A DNA stretch of 64,000 nucleotides from Sporolactobacillus spathodeae (GCF_016908935.1 NZ_JAFBEV010000006.1:1-64000), one strand, 5' to 3'; positions 42,186 to 52,053 are shown, counted from the stretch's first letter. Numbers and translations are program-made. Notes: a model not told the origin generated them from the letters alone.

Positions 42186-44498
42186 TTATTTCTGCGCTTT
42201 CCCAATTGCCTTTGTAGCAGCCGCTTCGTCATGGGCGCCATCCTTAACCGCATAACCCGCTGCCGCGGCTGTTTCAATAATTTTTGCCACCCATTTTTCT
42301 GATTCATCCGCAAGCTGACCGGCGGCAAACAATTCGCCAACCTTCTGGCAAGCCGGTCCAAAACCGAGTTCCGCAGAAAGGAGCAGCAGATGCAGACTTT
42401 GTTCCACATTTTGCTCGACCGTTTCGCCAGCAAATGAACCGGATGCCCGAATTTCAGATAATGTGAAAATCGCTTCCGGATGATTGCGAGCGGCCGCCTC
42501 TTCAATCAAGTTGATACCGCGATCGGTATTCTTCTCAACAACATCGCCCTGCCCGAATGCCATGCCAACACGATATAATGCCGGACTATAGCGTTTGGCA
42601 GCACTGCGGAACAGATAGTCGAGCGCTTCCTGACCGCTCACATCGAGATCCGCATAGTGACGGTCACGGCTTAAAACCCAGACTTCATACTGCGCCGCAG
42701 CCAGAGTCTTTGCGGCTTTCAGCAACCACTTATAAGCACGTTCTTTATTGATATGCGTGTTTTTCAACGTCTTATAACCGAAGCAGTAATATTGATACAG
42801 CGCAAATTGTGCTTCAGCAAATCCGGCATTTGCCGCTGCTTTCAAGAGTTTTTTTGCCTGTTCGAGATCTTGTGGCAGATACAGACCATCAAGCAGCAGG
42901 TCAGCAATTAAATACATCGCAGGCGCGAAACCGTCATCAACAGCTTTTCTCAAGTAATTGATAGCTTCGCGATGCTCCAACATCATTTCGTTTCCATTGA
43001 GGTAATCGTTCATTATCCGAACACTGGCCTCAGCATTGCCTTCACTCGCAAATTGTTCGAGAAGATGGAAGGCCTTATTCTTGTTCTGTTCGAAAAGAAT
43101 ATCTTTATAACGGCCATTATAATAGCTTTGGAAGAGAACGAGCTGAGCTTCCCAATTTTGTTTCTCCGCCGCTTTCTGCAAATAGCTAAGACCTTTGTCA
43201 TTATCCTTCTCAAGAAGCCGGCCATCAATATATAGATCGCCGAGTCTCGCTTCGGCCGCTGGATCGCCTTGTTCAGCCGCTGCTTTTAGCCATTTAAGCG
43301 CGTCGGATTCTTCCATCAGGAATTCATTGCCATTCTCGAAGAACGTCCATAAACGCAAGGCTGCGTCAACATGACCGCCTTCAGCCGACGAGCACAGGTA
43401 ATAATAAGCCATTTTCTTATCAACTGGGACCCGTTCGCCAAGACAAATTCCTTCATAAAACGCTTTGAAAAGCAGATATTCCGCCTGAGGCGCCTTCTTT
43501 TCCGCCGCCGCTTTTAAAATAGATAAATAATCTTTCACCTGTTCCTGTGAAACGAAGACATAATTGCGGGCAAAAGCATCCGCAAGAACGGCGATCGCTT
43601 CGGCAGAGCCAGACTCAGCAGCCTCTTTGACGAAAGCGAAAGCTTTTGTCCTATTATAAGCGCTGCCCTGCTGCGTCAACGAGTACTGATAGATCAGCCA
43701 TTTAGCGACTGTATTCCCCTTATTCGCCAGTTGTTCGCATTTGACAAGCGTTGCGTCGTCAGTGATTCGCTCCGGAAGCTGATTACGCTCAGCTTCTTGC
43801 TTTTCAGCAGCTGCCGAAGCAGCACGACCGACGTTATCAATCTGATCGAGCCATTTTTCCGCATCCTCGTTGTTTGCCACTGCGTAACGCGGCTCACTGT
43901 AAACTTCATGGATTTTCTTTGCCGCGTCAAGCGAACCAATGTCCACAAGCTCCTTCAGCAGTTCAATTCCCTTATTCAAAATCGATGGATTATCGGCATT
44001 CTGATCGATCCAGTAGCCAACTTTTCCAAAACGTTCTTCTGCGGGCAGACCGCTTTTCAGATAGACTTCCATGCCATGATTCGTTAAAATGTCGAGGCTA
44101 CCGCGCTTTGTGCCGATCAATGTCAGATTCTGATGATTCAGGACTTCCCCAGTTGTTTCATTTTCCAGAACGACATTCACCGAAACGAGATCGCCGTAAT
44201 GCAAGACTGGGAAAACGGAATAAGGCATATTGATCTGCATCCGATCCTGTCGCATAGCAAGGACGAAATCAAGGTCGCCGTCTTCACTTATGTATGTAGG
44301 ACGTGTCTCCGGTATTTCATCAATATGAACGAGCTGATGCGCCGGTTCCAGATAAATCTGAACAGTAACTGCACGATGGCGCTTAATCTTACGCGAAGCT
44401 AGTTGGCCAAGCGCCTGAAAAGTCAGTGTTAATTCGGACTGGTCGTCCGTATTTTCGAGATCAACATCAAACAATTGATTTTCTGATAAATTCTCCAT
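42186..44498 (-). CDS. Large Sel1-repeat (SLR/TPR-like) protein
   Basis: This 770-residue cytosolic protein has no signal peptide. The N-terminal 150 residues look beta-rich and match no family I recognise. From about residue 250 to 745 it is an array of Sel1-like repeats, marked by recurrent A-x-A-x3-L and GD/AEA-x4-LG-x2-Y-x-G patterns such as DPAAEARLGDLYIDG and FAEAQFALYQYYCFG. Sel1 arrays are protein-interaction scaffolds, often in signalling or stress responses. GAGGAG precedes the ATG. It is monocistronic with its own terminator. The role is unknown; such length is uncommon in Bacilli. Confidence 0.78.
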   Translation of the reverse strand: MENLSENQLFDVDLENTDDQSELTLTFQALGQLASRKIKRHRAVTVQIYLEPAHQLVHIDEIPETRPTYISEDGDLDFVLAMRQDRMQINMPYSVFPVLHYGDLVSVNVVLENETTGEVLNHQNLTLIGTKRGSLDILTNHGMEVYLKSGLPAEERFGKVGYWIDQNADNPSILNKGIELLKELVDIGSLDAAKKIHEVYSEPRYAVANNEDAEKWLDQIDNVGRAASAAAEKQEAERNQLPERITDDATLVKCEQLANKGNTVAKWLIYQYSLTQQGSAYNRTKAFAFVKEAAESGSAEAIAVLADAFARNYVFVSQEQVKDYLSILKAAAEKKAPQAEYLLFKAFYEGICLGERVPVDKKMAYYYLCSSAEGGHVDAALRLWTFFENGNEFLMEESDALKWLKAAAEQGDPAAEARLGDLYIDGRLLEKDNDKGLSYLQKAAEKQNWEAQLVLFQSYYNGRYKDILFEQNKNKAFHLLEQFASEGNAEASVRIMNDYLNGNEMMLEHREAINYLRKAVDDGFAPAMYLIADLLLDGLYLPQDLEQAKKLLKAAANAGFAEAQFALYQYYCFGYKTLKNTHINKERAYKWLLKAAKTLAAAQYEVWVLSRDRHYADLDVSGQEALDYLFRSAAKRYSPALYRVGMAFGQGDVVEKNTDRGINLIEEAAARNHPEAIFTLSEIRASGSFAGETVEQNVEQSLHLLLLSAELGFGPACQKVGELFAAGQLADESEKWVAKIIETAAAAGYAVKDGAHDEAAATKAIGKAQK

Positions 44499-44960
44499 AA
44501 CGTCTCTCCTCTTCCCAATCGAATCATACGAAAGTAGATGGCACGCACCTACCCTCTAAAGATAAATCCGTTTGCTAACCTACTTTTCATTCTAGTAGAT
44601 TGCAAAAAAAATGGTATCCGCCAAATCACATACACAAATTGGCAGTTTCTATGAACGGTGACCTATTTTATACAAATAAACGTATCAAACGTCGATTCCA
44701 GCGACTTTTTGTCCGGTTATTAAGTTGCAAACAACGGTTTCTTTTAATCGTACTGTAATGAAATTGTTGCCAGGAAGAAAAACGAGCACGCGATTAAATA
44801 TTCGGTTCTCTATAGTGACAATGTGGGCGCCTGAATTCCAGTTGTTTTATGTCAATTATAGCCCAAGCCAATATATTAGGTCTAATAGATTAGTCTCTAT
44901 TACCCTTATAGCTAAATAAAAGGCTTTGTTAATATATTTTGTTGTATTTAATCGTTTATT
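44499..44960. other. AT-rich intergenic region, no gene seen
   Basis: The stretch upstream of the Sel1-repeat gene has several A/T tracts but no supported reading frame; a 64-codon frame at 44725 has no ribosome site or recognisable content. It presumably contains the Sel1 gene promoter. Confidence 0.5.
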
Positions 44961-44964
44961 ACCA

Positions 44965-45080
44965 TGTGTTCGCTTGCCGCGGGCGCACCGCGAGCCTCCT
45001 CGTACAGGCAAAAGTCTGCGGGGTCTCGCCGGCACGCTGTTCCCGCAGGCGTCTCACACATTGCCTTTGGGTCAGAAAAA
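44965..45080 (+). repeat. GC-rich interspersed repeat upstream of the aldo/keto reductase gene
   Basis: GTTCGCTTGCCGCGGGCGC, GCGAGCCTCCTCGTACAGG, GTCTGCGGGGTCTCGCCGG, GTTCCCGCAGGCGTCTCAC: the core palindrome is complete and its inner stem (GCGAGCCTCC with GGGGTCTCGC) is compensatory relative to other copies. The tail with GGGTCAGAAAAAACAACATT marks a second subfamily. Confidence 0.75.
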
Positions 45081-45244
45081 ACAACATTAAATTTAAACAT
45101 AGCTAAATAAAAAGATGTCTATTTAAGTGACACGATCTGGTAACTCTTTAATTGTCTGAAAAAAGAAAAGCCAATTTCTTTCATTCGAAAATCTTTCGTT
45201 TTATTATAGTTACTGGAAACGTTTTTACATATGGAGGGATTGGC

Positions 45245-46168
45245 ATGAAAAATGTAACCATCGGCAGCAATCAAGTGCCGGCAGTCGTCCAGGGCTGCAT
45301 GCGTATCAAAGATCTGAGCGAGGATCAGATCGAACGGCTGATCGAGGCGGATCTAGAGAACGGGATTACTTTCTTTGACCACGCCGACTGCTACACCAAC
45401 GGTCTCTGTGAGGAAAAATTCGGCAAGGTGCTCGCGAAGCACAAAGACTTGCGTGATAAAATCACGCTGCAAACCAAATGTGGCATCGTTCATGGCCCGG
45501 AATATACGTATTATGATTTTTCAAAGGATCATCTGCTTGAGACGGTGAATGCCAGCCTGAAACGTTTGCAGACGGACCATCTCGATTATCTGTTGCTGCA
45601 CCGTCCGGATGCATTGGTGGAACCAGAGGAAGTTGCCGAAGCATTTGATCGGCTCCATCAAGAAGGGAAAGTGCTCCACTTCGGCGTCAGCAATCAGAAT
45701 CCAGCACAAATTGAATTACTGAAAAAAGCAATGAAACAGCCGTTTGAAGTCAATCAGTTGCAGTTCAGCATTATGGCGACAGGAATGGTGGACCAAGGCA
45801 TCAATGTCAACATGACCGTTGACGCGTCATCGGATCGTGACGGCAGTATTCTCGATTATTGCCGGCTGCACGGCATCACCGTTCAGGCATGGTCACCGTT
45901 CCAATACGGGTTCTTCGAAGGCGTCTTCCTCGATAATCCGAAATTCCCGAAACTGAATAAAAAAGTCAATGAATTAGCAGCTAAATATGAGGTCACAAAT
46001 AATGCAATTGCTGTCGCCTGGATTCTGCGCCATCCAGCGGAAATGCAGGTAATACTTGGCACAACAAACCTGACACGGGTTGCGGAATCGGCAAAAGGTG
46101 CCGATATCACACTGACACGTCAGGAATGGTACGAGGTTTATCTGGCAGCAGGCAATAAATTGCCTTGA
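45245..46168 (+). CDS. Aldo/keto reductase (YdhF/YcsN-like)
   Basis: This 307-residue NAD(P)H-dependent TIM-barrel oxidoreductase carries the catalytic set Asp/Tyr/Lys/His in FFDHADCYTNGLCEEKFG, LQTKCGI and LLLHRPD. It is similar to E. coli YdhF and B. subtilis YcsN. Physiological substrate unknown. The ATG at 45245 has GGAGGG six bases upstream; the longer frame from 45152 has no site. It is monocistronic and cytosolic. Confidence 0.88.
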   Translation: MKNVTIGSNQVPAVVQGCMRIKDLSEDQIERLIEADLENGITFFDHADCYTNGLCEEKFGKVLAKHKDLRDKITLQTKCGIVHGPEYTYYDFSKDHLLETVNASLKRLQTDHLDYLLLHRPDALVEPEEVAEAFDRLHQEGKVLHFGVSNQNPAQIELLKKAMKQPFEVNQLQFSIMATGMVDQGINVNMTVDASSDRDGSILDYCRLHGITVQAWSPFQYGFFEGVFLDNPKFPKLNKKVNELAAKYEVTNNAIAVAWILRHPAEMQVILGTTNLTRVAESAKGADITLTRQEWYEVYLAAGNKLP

Positions 46169-46179
46169 TGGCATATTTG

Positions 46180-46223
46180 CACGGAGAACGCGGCGAATTT
46201 CGAAATCCACCGTGTTTTTTTTT
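46180..46223 (+). terminator. Terminator downstream of the aldo/keto reductase gene
   Basis: The outer stem CACGG/CCGTG with an internal GAATTTCGAAATC palindrome is followed by a long T run. Confidence 0.65.
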
Positions 46224-46466
46224 GTGTTTGAAAATATTAGAAGACTATTGGCTGCATACAGAAAAAAATCAATTGCCACTTACGGGGCTCGCTATACACC
46301 GTTGATCCGTGCGCTTCTTAGCAACCAGCTTTTGGAAACTCGGAACTCACCAAACTCGCCAATGCTTATCGTGACGCAAAGTAGATTCCTATTAAATAAT
46401 GATTGATTATGCACCCGATCAACTCTTAAAATAGAAAGATCAATAAATCAAGGAGTCTTCCCATCT

Positions 46467-47369
46467 ATGAGCCTGAAAAATTTTCTGCTATTGAATCTGC
46501 TTGCTGCTTTGTGGGGTGGATCATTTCTCTTTATGCGTGTCGCCGCACCTGTTCTGGGCCCTTCGCTATTAATCGAATTGCGCGTGCTGCTTGCCGGACT
46601 CTTTTTATTCATTTATGCCTACGCCGTCCACCAGGCGCCGAACTTCAGAAAAATTTGGCCGCGGTATATTCTTTTAGGTGCTATCAACGCAGGGGTTCCT
46701 TTTACGCTGATTGCCTCTTCGGAATTGCATTTGTCCGCCTCTGTCTCGTCCATTCTAAATGCGACGACGCCTTTATTTGCTGTCATCATCGCCCGGCTGT
46801 GGCTAAAGGAAAAATTCACCTTTAAGAAGATTGCTGGCATTTTCCTCGGAATTGCTGGCGTGTCCGTTCTCGTCGGCGGCTTCCACGGCAACGGATCATC
46901 GCTGCTTATTTTGTCAGTACTTTTTTCTCTGCTGGCTGCGCTCTGCTACGGAATAGGTGGCGTCTATGCCAAGTCCCATTTTGCCGGAGAACCGGCATTA
47001 ACTCTTGGGATCGGTCAACAGCTCGGCGCCGCGCTCGTCCTGCTTCCCTTTTCTCTGCCAGATAGCGGACATCTTCAGGCGCTCGCATCGCCTGTCCTTT
47101 TATTTTCCGTACTCGCCCTAGCCATTTTGTGTACATCAATCGGCTATCTGATCTATTTTTATCTCATTCGTCAAGTAGGTCCGACGCAGACACTGAGCGT
47201 TACGCTCCTTGTCTCGGTCTACGGCGTTATTTGGGGGGCGCTCTTCCTCAGAGAACATCTGTCACTTAACACATTTGCGGGGATGCTGATTATTCTCAGC
47301 AGCATGGTGCTGATCACCGGAATAAAGATCACTGCACCGCTAAATCGGATCATGAGACGGGCAGGCTGA
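46467..47369 (+). CDS. EamA/DMT family transporter
   Basis: This 300-residue protein has ten predicted membrane segments in two EamA halves. The first half contains AALWGGSFLFMRVAAP and SSILNATTPLFAVIIARLWLKEKF; the second contains SVYGVIWGALFLREHL. It belongs to the drug/metabolite transporter superfamily, usually amino-acid or metabolite exporters. AAGGAG precedes the ATG. It is a solitary gene; the substrate is unknown. Confidence 0.85.
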   Translation: MSLKNFLLLNLLAALWGGSFLFMRVAAPVLGPSLLIELRVLLAGLFLFIYAYAVHQAPNFRKIWPRYILLGAINAGVPFTLIASSELHLSASVSSILNATTPLFAVIIARLWLKEKFTFKKIAGIFLGIAGVSVLVGGFHGNGSSLLILSVLFSLLAALCYGIGGVYAKSHFAGEPALTLGIGQQLGAALVLLPFSLPDSGHLQALASPVLLFSVLALAILCTSIGYLIYFYLIRQVGPTQTLSVTLLVSVYGVIWGALFLREHLSLNTFAGMLIILSSMVLITGIKITAPLNRIMRRAG

Positions 47370-47404
47370 ATCTCCACAATAACTGCACAATCAACCTAAG
47401 CCAC

Positions 47405-47460
47405 AAAATGCTTGGTCTGTTCGAGGAGGCTCACGGTACGTCCGCGTCAAGCGAGCATAT
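47405..47460 (-). repeat. Inverted partial copy of the GC-rich interspersed repeat
   Basis: Read on the minus strand it gives GCTCGCTTGACGCGGACGTA and CCGTGAGCCTCCTCGAACAG, the first two core blocks. It is the only clear copy in minus orientation. The rest of 47370-47680 holds the terminator at 47521 and no gene. Confidence 0.6.
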
Positions 47461-47520
47461 AGCCCATAAATGTTTAACAACAACAGACTTTAAAAAGCAC
47501 CTTTAGATAAGAATAGCAAA

Positions 47521-47559
47521 GACGGCATTCACCATTGTGGATGAATCCCGTCTTTTTTT
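47521..47559 (+). terminator. Terminator downstream of the EamA gene
   Basis: GACGGCATTCA pairs with TGAATCCCGTC around CCATTGTGGA and is followed by seven T. It lies about 150 nt after the EamA stop. Confidence 0.85.
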
Positions 47560-47680
47560 GATGCCTTTGATGGTCTTGAATCGCTTGTCATTGGATGCGC
47601 GTATTCTATCAGAAACGTTCCTCAGTCAAATAATGATAAGCCCAGACTGTTACCGATCAATCATTCTTTTTCTAAAAAAT

Positions 47681-48883
47681 TTATTGATTCTGAAGCAATT
47701 TTTTCTCGCTTGGCAAAAGCAAGCAGAGCGCCGCAGCGGCAAGCGGCAGGAACGCGAGAAAATTAAAAATCGTATACACACCGAACTGATCGGAAAGCCA
47801 GCCAATCATCGTTGCACCAATTCCCCCGGCGCCGATACCGAAACCGACCATCAGGCCAGAGACAAGGCCAATATTTTTTGGAAACATCATCTGCCCGTAA
47901 ACCACCGTGACAGCAAATGAAGACAGAACGAAGAATCCGAAGAGAAAAAGTACAATGATCGATAAGACGCCGTGGACATGTGGCAGAATCCAGGCGAATG
48001 GTACAGTGATAGCCATGGAGACGAGGAGCAGCCATTTCCGGCTGATTCGATCGGAGAAACGACCGCCAATTAAAGTGCCGACCGCGCCGGCAAATAAAAA
48101 GATGAATGTGAGCAAATCGCCGTGTTTTAATGAAAAACCTTGATGCAGATAAAGAAACGGCAGAAAACCGGCGACACCAATCTGCGTCCAGGAGCGCAGG
48201 ATGACGACCCCTGTCAGCAACATCAAACCAGCCAAATGGTTGCGCCCTTTAATTGTTTTCTTACGCGCCTCGTTTTGCACGAGGCTCTGTTTATACCATG
48301 GCAAAATCGACAGAACAAGTGCCAGGCCAACTACCGTTGCTAAGCTGAACCAACCGAGACCACGGAGTCCGGTTGCAATCAGAAAAAGTGGCAAGAGCAG
48401 TACGCCAACCGACTGGCCGAAATTGCCGCCAACTTGAAAAATAGCCTGCGCCATTCCGCGAGCCGTACCGGCCGCCATATAGGCACCGCGACTGGCTTCA
48501 GGATGAAAAATGCCAGACCCGATCCCCGAAATTCCGATCAAGATTAGCAGCAGCCAGTAGGCGGACGCAAATCCAGAGGCTGTGAGTCCGAAACCGGTCA
48601 GACAGATGCCAATCGGTAGGAACCAAGATTTCGGTTTTTTATCTGTAATTACGCCGAATAGTGGCTGTGAAATTGACGAAGTAATCATTGAGACGAACAA
48701 AATAAGTCCTGCCTGCAGATAACTCAGATGAAATGTACTTTTATAAAGCGGCAACAGAGCAGGCACGATCCCGGTCGTCATGACATCGTTGAGAAAGTGG
48801 GTCGCGCTCAGGAAAAACAATTCCCGCTTTGCTCCGAGCCGGCGCACCGGTACTTCATGTGCCCTGTTTAAAGCAAGATTCAT
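47681..48883 (-). CDS. Fsr-like MFS exporter
   Basis: This 400-residue, twelve-segment major facilitator resembles fosmidomycin-resistance protein Fsr: SATHFLNDVMTTGIVPALLP at the start, GIGSGIFHPEASRGAYMAAG and ARGMAQAIFQVGGNFGQSVG in the N-half, and the MFS loop GGRFSDRISRKWLLL. It is likely a drug or metabolite exporter. GGGGG lies nine bases before the ATG at 48883. It is divergent from an AraC-type regulator 134 bp away, which may control it. Confidence 0.83.
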   Translation of the reverse strand: MNLALNRAHEVPVRRLGAKRELFFLSATHFLNDVMTTGIVPALLPLYKSTFHLSYLQAGLILFVSMITSSISQPLFGVITDKKPKSWFLPIGICLTGFGLTASGFASAYWLLLILIGISGIGSGIFHPEASRGAYMAAGTARGMAQAIFQVGGNFGQSVGVLLLPLFLIATGLRGLGWFSLATVVGLALVLSILPWYKQSLVQNEARKKTIKGRNHLAGLMLLTGVVILRSWTQIGVAGFLPFLYLHQGFSLKHGDLLTFIFLFAGAVGTLIGGRFSDRISRKWLLLVSMAITVPFAWILPHVHGVLSIIVLFLFGFFVLSSFAVTVVYGQMMFPKNIGLVSGLMVGFGIGAGGIGATMIGWLSDQFGVYTIFNFLAFLPLAAAALCLLLPSEKKLLQNQ

Positions 48884-49017
48884 GAAAGAGAGCCCCCTGT
48901 CAATTAAATATTGTTCGTTGCCCGTGTGAGTGAATAAATTTATACTAACACTTGAGATGCATCGGGGCATGCAATATACTGCTTTTCACCCGCACAATTT
49001 TGATTGAAGGAGATCAC

Positions 49018-49893
49018 ATGCAGAAAAACGAGGCCAATCATTATCTGAAACCACGTCCCCCTGTTCATGCCTATCTTGATATTACAAAACGTGATCATTC
49101 TGGGAGTGGGCTGACTTTTAAAGAGAATTGGCACGAGGAAATGCAATTTTATTATATTTGCAAAGGTTCCGCGCTTTTGCGCTGCGAATCCGTCGCCGTC
49201 GAATTAGCAGCCGGGGACATTGGCATTATTAACAGCAATGAACTTCATTCTCTGATTAACACCGGCAGAAAATTATCCTGCTACATTATCCGTCTCGACA
49301 CCGCATTGCTTTTGAATCAAACAAGTTCCGATTATTATAGCTCGCTTCTCGCACGGCAGCTGATTGCCTTTAAACATTTGGCACGCCATGATCAACGATT
49401 GGTTCAGATTCTACGAACAATTTTGACCGAGGACGAGAAGCGTCAATCTGGTTTTGAATTGGCAATCCAAGCAGCCGTCTTGCATCTGTTGGCAGAACTT
49501 GTCCGCCATTATCTCGCAAGAATCTATACACCTGAACGTCTGGAAACACGGCTCAATAGCATGCATCAATTGAAACGCGTCATCACGTCAATTGATGCAC
49601 ATTATCAAGAACCACTTTCTGTCAGTGAACTTGCGCGCCAAGCCCTGATGAGTGAATCTCACTTTTGCCGCACGTTCAAGAAAATTTACGGCCAAACGCT
49701 TGTACACTATATTAATACCTTGCGTCTTGAAAAAGCGGAAGAATTGCTTCGTGATCCCGCGACAACGATTACCGAAGTAGCGCTATCCGTTGGGTTCAGT
49801 GATGCCAATTATTTCAGCCGTCTCTTCAAACGTGAAAAAGGAATTGCCCCGCAAAAGTTTAAAAAACAACTACTGGGCACAAAAAGCCAATGA
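49018..49893 (+). CDS. AraC family transcriptional regulator
   Basis: This 291-residue regulator has an N-terminal cupin-like sensing domain (NWHEEMQFYYICKGSALLRCE, AAGDIGIINSNELHSL) and a C-terminal double helix-turn-helix. The HTHs are VSELARQALMSESHFCRTFKKIYG and ITEVALSVGFSDANYFSRLFKREKG. It should bind DNA and respond to a small ligand. AAGGAG is five bases before the ATG at 49018. It is divergent from the Fsr-like exporter, the most likely target. Confidence 0.9.
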   Translation: MQKNEANHYLKPRPPVHAYLDITKRDHSGSGLTFKENWHEEMQFYYICKGSALLRCESVAVELAAGDIGIINSNELHSLINTGRKLSCYIIRLDTALLLNQTSSDYYSSLLARQLIAFKHLARHDQRLVQILRTILTEDEKRQSGFELAIQAAVLHLLAELVRHYLARIYTPERLETRLNSMHQLKRVITSIDAHYQEPLSVSELARQALMSESHFCRTFKKIYGQTLVHYINTLRLEKAEELLRDPATTITEVALSVGFSDANYFSRLFKREKGIAPQKFKKQLLGTKSQ

Positions 49894-49970
49894 GATAAAA
49901 GTAACCGAATCCACTCGTTACATTTTACCTTGAGGTATTTTTGTGCGAAAAACTTTCTTTCTTTTCTCTC

Positions 49971-50006
49971 AAAAAAAAGCCTTGGGATTCGCTCCCAGGC
50001 TTTTGC
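49971..50006. terminator. Bidirectional terminator between araC-like and nitroreductase genes
   Basis: AAAGCCTTGGGA pairs with TCCCAGGCTTT; A8 on the left gives a T run on the minus strand. The plus side reads TTTTGCATTTTTC. Confidence 0.85.
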
Positions 50007-50014
50007 ATTTTTCA

Positions 50015-50638
50015 TTATACCCATTTACTAATTTGTTCGACGTCTAGCCGGATTGATTCAAAACCTTTTTCGGCGGGTTTGCCGATGGCAATTAGTACAA
50101 GTGACAGATAGCGCTCCTTATTGAAACCGAACGCCTCGCCGAAGTGGTCCTTGTCAAACCCGCCAAGTGGACAGGTTTCATAACCGTGTGCGCGGGCGAC
50201 CAGCATCAATTGCATCGCAGCGAGCGCCGAATTAAATGAAACATCGGTCAGACGTGTGTCACGAGGCATGGATGAATAGAGACTTGCAATCAGTTTAACT
50301 TCCCTTGAGCGTACCTCCTCAGGCATTAATCCTTCCGAGACGGCCATATCATAAATGGTGTCTTTGTATTCAGAGGCCTGTAGATCGCCGAGGACAGCAA
50401 CCATGGCTGCGCAGCTATCAAGCAATTTCGGATCATTAAAGAACAGCGGTCGCAATTTCTTCTTCGCTTCATCACTTTCGATGACCAAGAAGCGCCATGG
50501 CTGTAAATTCAATGCGGAAGGTGCCCGACCCGCTTCTTGAAGCATCTGCTTCATTTCTGACCGATCAATTTTTTGAGAAGAATCGAAGCTTCGAATGGAT
50601 TTGCGTTCGGTAATTACTTTTAGAAATTCACCGTTCAT
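50015..50638 (-). CDS. Nitroreductase family protein
   Basis: This 207-residue FMN-dependent oxidoreductase has the family opening ITERKSIRSFDSSQKI, the APSALNLQPWRFLVI block for FMN binding and the C-terminal ALAAMQLMLVARAHGYETCPLGGFD. It resembles B. subtilis YodC/MhqN-type enzymes that reduce quinones or nitroaromatics. The ATG at 50638 has GGAGG ten bases upstream. It is convergent with the araC-like gene. Confidence 0.87.
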   Translation of the reverse strand: MNGEFLKVITERKSIRSFDSSQKIDRSEMKQMLQEAGRAPSALNLQPWRFLVIESDEAKKKLRPLFFNDPKLLDSCAAMVAVLGDLQASEYKDTIYDMAVSEGLMPEEVRSREVKLIASLYSSMPRDTRLTDVSFNSALAAMQLMLVARAHGYETCPLGGFDKDHFGEAFGFNKERYLSLVLIAIGKPAEKGFESIRLDVEQISKWV

Positions 50639-50764
50639 AGGGATATACCCTCCTTTCCCCATCTTCAGTACTGTTACCACTTTATCATTATACTTCCGGA
50701 GTGATGGATTAATCGGTGGATTTGTCCAACTCTTTGTGAATCTTTTCCATCAAAGTATTGACTA

Positions 50765-50830
50765 AAATTTGGCTTAGCTAAGTCCTCAAATTTGCTTAGC
50801 GTTGTCTTTTGGGGCAGAACAGCACCATTA
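50765..50830 (+). repeat. Relic of the interspersed repeat left end
   Basis: AATTTGGCTTAGCTAAGTCC, then TCAAATTTGCTTAGCG and GGGGCAGAACAGCACCATT match the left hairpin and tail of the degenerate subfamily. Confidence 0.35.
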
Positions 50831-50917
50831 TATAGGACATAGACTTCCGATAAGAAAAAACGATTGGATGCATGGATGTTTGCCGCCCATCCATACTAAG
50901 TGTAGGAGGTGCCGCTG

Positions 50918-51838
50918 TTGTTTCCTATCTGGATCGCCGCACTTATGCTTTTCCAATCTACCTTTTCTTCAACTGACCTGACATTGGTTGATCACGGACG
51001 GACAATCGCCGTTCTTCATCGATCAGATATTGCCTTGATGGAGCCCGGCCCTCCAATTCTTGATGAGCAGAAAATACAGCGATTATCCCTCTGGATTAAC
51101 AAAAAAGTAGAACGGCCACCCGTCAACGCAGCAATTGCCCCAAGCGACAGCATCACAGCCGGAAAAAGTGGCCAACGACTTTATCAAGCCGTCTTCAAAA
51201 ACCGCCTGATCCAAGCTTTTTATTCGAAAAAGTCAACGCGCGTCAATATTCCGCTCCTTACGACACAGCCAAAAGTGGATAGCGAACTACTCGGCCAGAT
51301 CCGCACCGAACAAATCAGCAGCTATAGCACGCGGTTCAATCCCGCCAACGAAAGCCGGGCAAATAATATTTTTCTTGCAACTCAGGCATTAAACAGCACT
51401 GTTGTTTTTCCTGGGGAAACCTTTTCGTTTAATCAAACAGTCGGACAGCGCACCACAGGCAAGGGCTACCGTGTAGCCAAAATTATCGTTCGTGGTGAAT
51501 ATTCGGAGGGAATCGGCGGTGGTATCTGTCAAGTGTCCTCCACATTGTTCAACGCAGCGGACAAAGCGGGTCTGCAAATTGTTCAGCGTTTCTCGCATAG
51601 CAAGCACGTTTCTTATGTTCCCCCAGGCCGCGATGCCACAGTGAGTTGGTATGGTCCTGATTTTCAATTTCGAAACAATTACAACCAGCCGATTCTCATT
51701 CGCGGGAAAAGCGGCAACGGTTTTCTTACACTTGCGCTTTATTCATCGGATGTCATTAAGCTTGCACCGAAGCGCGTCCCAAGTCCGCCGGCAAATCCCC
51801 CGAAAGAAACGCGTGACAAAAGCGAACGTGCAGAGTAA
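50918..51838 (+). CDS. VanW family protein
   Basis: This protein of about 306 residues has an N-terminal signal or anchor (IWIAALMLFQSTFS) and a C-terminal VanW domain: FPGETFSFNQTVGQRTTGKGYRVA, GIGGGICQVSSTLFNAA, and YVPPGRDATVSWYGPDFQFRN. It is exported; VanW proteins are wall-associated with unclear function and are not themselves resistance determinants. The TTG at 50918 was chosen with GGAGG eight bases upstream; the GTG at 50909 overlaps that site. The tail is Lys/Pro-rich. Confidence 0.85.
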   Translation: MFPIWIAALMLFQSTFSSTDLTLVDHGRTIAVLHRSDIALMEPGPPILDEQKIQRLSLWINKKVERPPVNAAIAPSDSITAGKSGQRLYQAVFKNRLIQAFYSKKSTRVNIPLLTTQPKVDSELLGQIRTEQISSYSTRFNPANESRANNIFLATQALNSTVVFPGETFSFNQTVGQRTTGKGYRVAKIIVRGEYSEGIGGGICQVSSTLFNAADKAGLQIVQRFSHSKHVSYVPPGRDATVSWYGPDFQFRNNYNQPILIRGKSGNGFLTLALYSSDVIKLAPKRVPSPPANPPKETRDKSERAE

Positions 51839-51950
51839 CTGGCTACTTTTGCCTTTTTTATCATGGTTTTGTGTACTTGTTATTTTATTCCCCCATGTGC
51901 TATGGCTTGCGCTCGCTTTCCCCACAGAGATGCCTTGATCTAGATTTTGC

Positions 51951-51982
51951 GGTTCACTCGATTCGAGCAGAACCTTTATAAT
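51951..51982 (+). promoter_or_regulatory. Candidate SigA promoter of the macro-domain gene
   Basis: TTCACT, an 18-bp spacer containing the palindrome CTCGATTCGAG, then TATAAT lie about 75 bp before the ATG. Confidence 0.4.
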
Positions 51983-52053
51983 AGAAGAAGGGCTTGACAC
52001 GTCTGACGGGTGTGGCAGGTCAAAACCGTTTGACACAATCAGGGGCTGACACA

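Noticed and set aside
44725-44919. 64-residue reading frame upstream of the aldo/keto reductase
   Set aside because: No ribosome site and no recognisable content.
51812-51938. 41-residue hydrophobic peptide after the VanW gene, starting at a GTG
   Set aside because: It could be a small membrane peptide, but the start overlaps the VanW gene out of phase and no convincing ribosome site is present.
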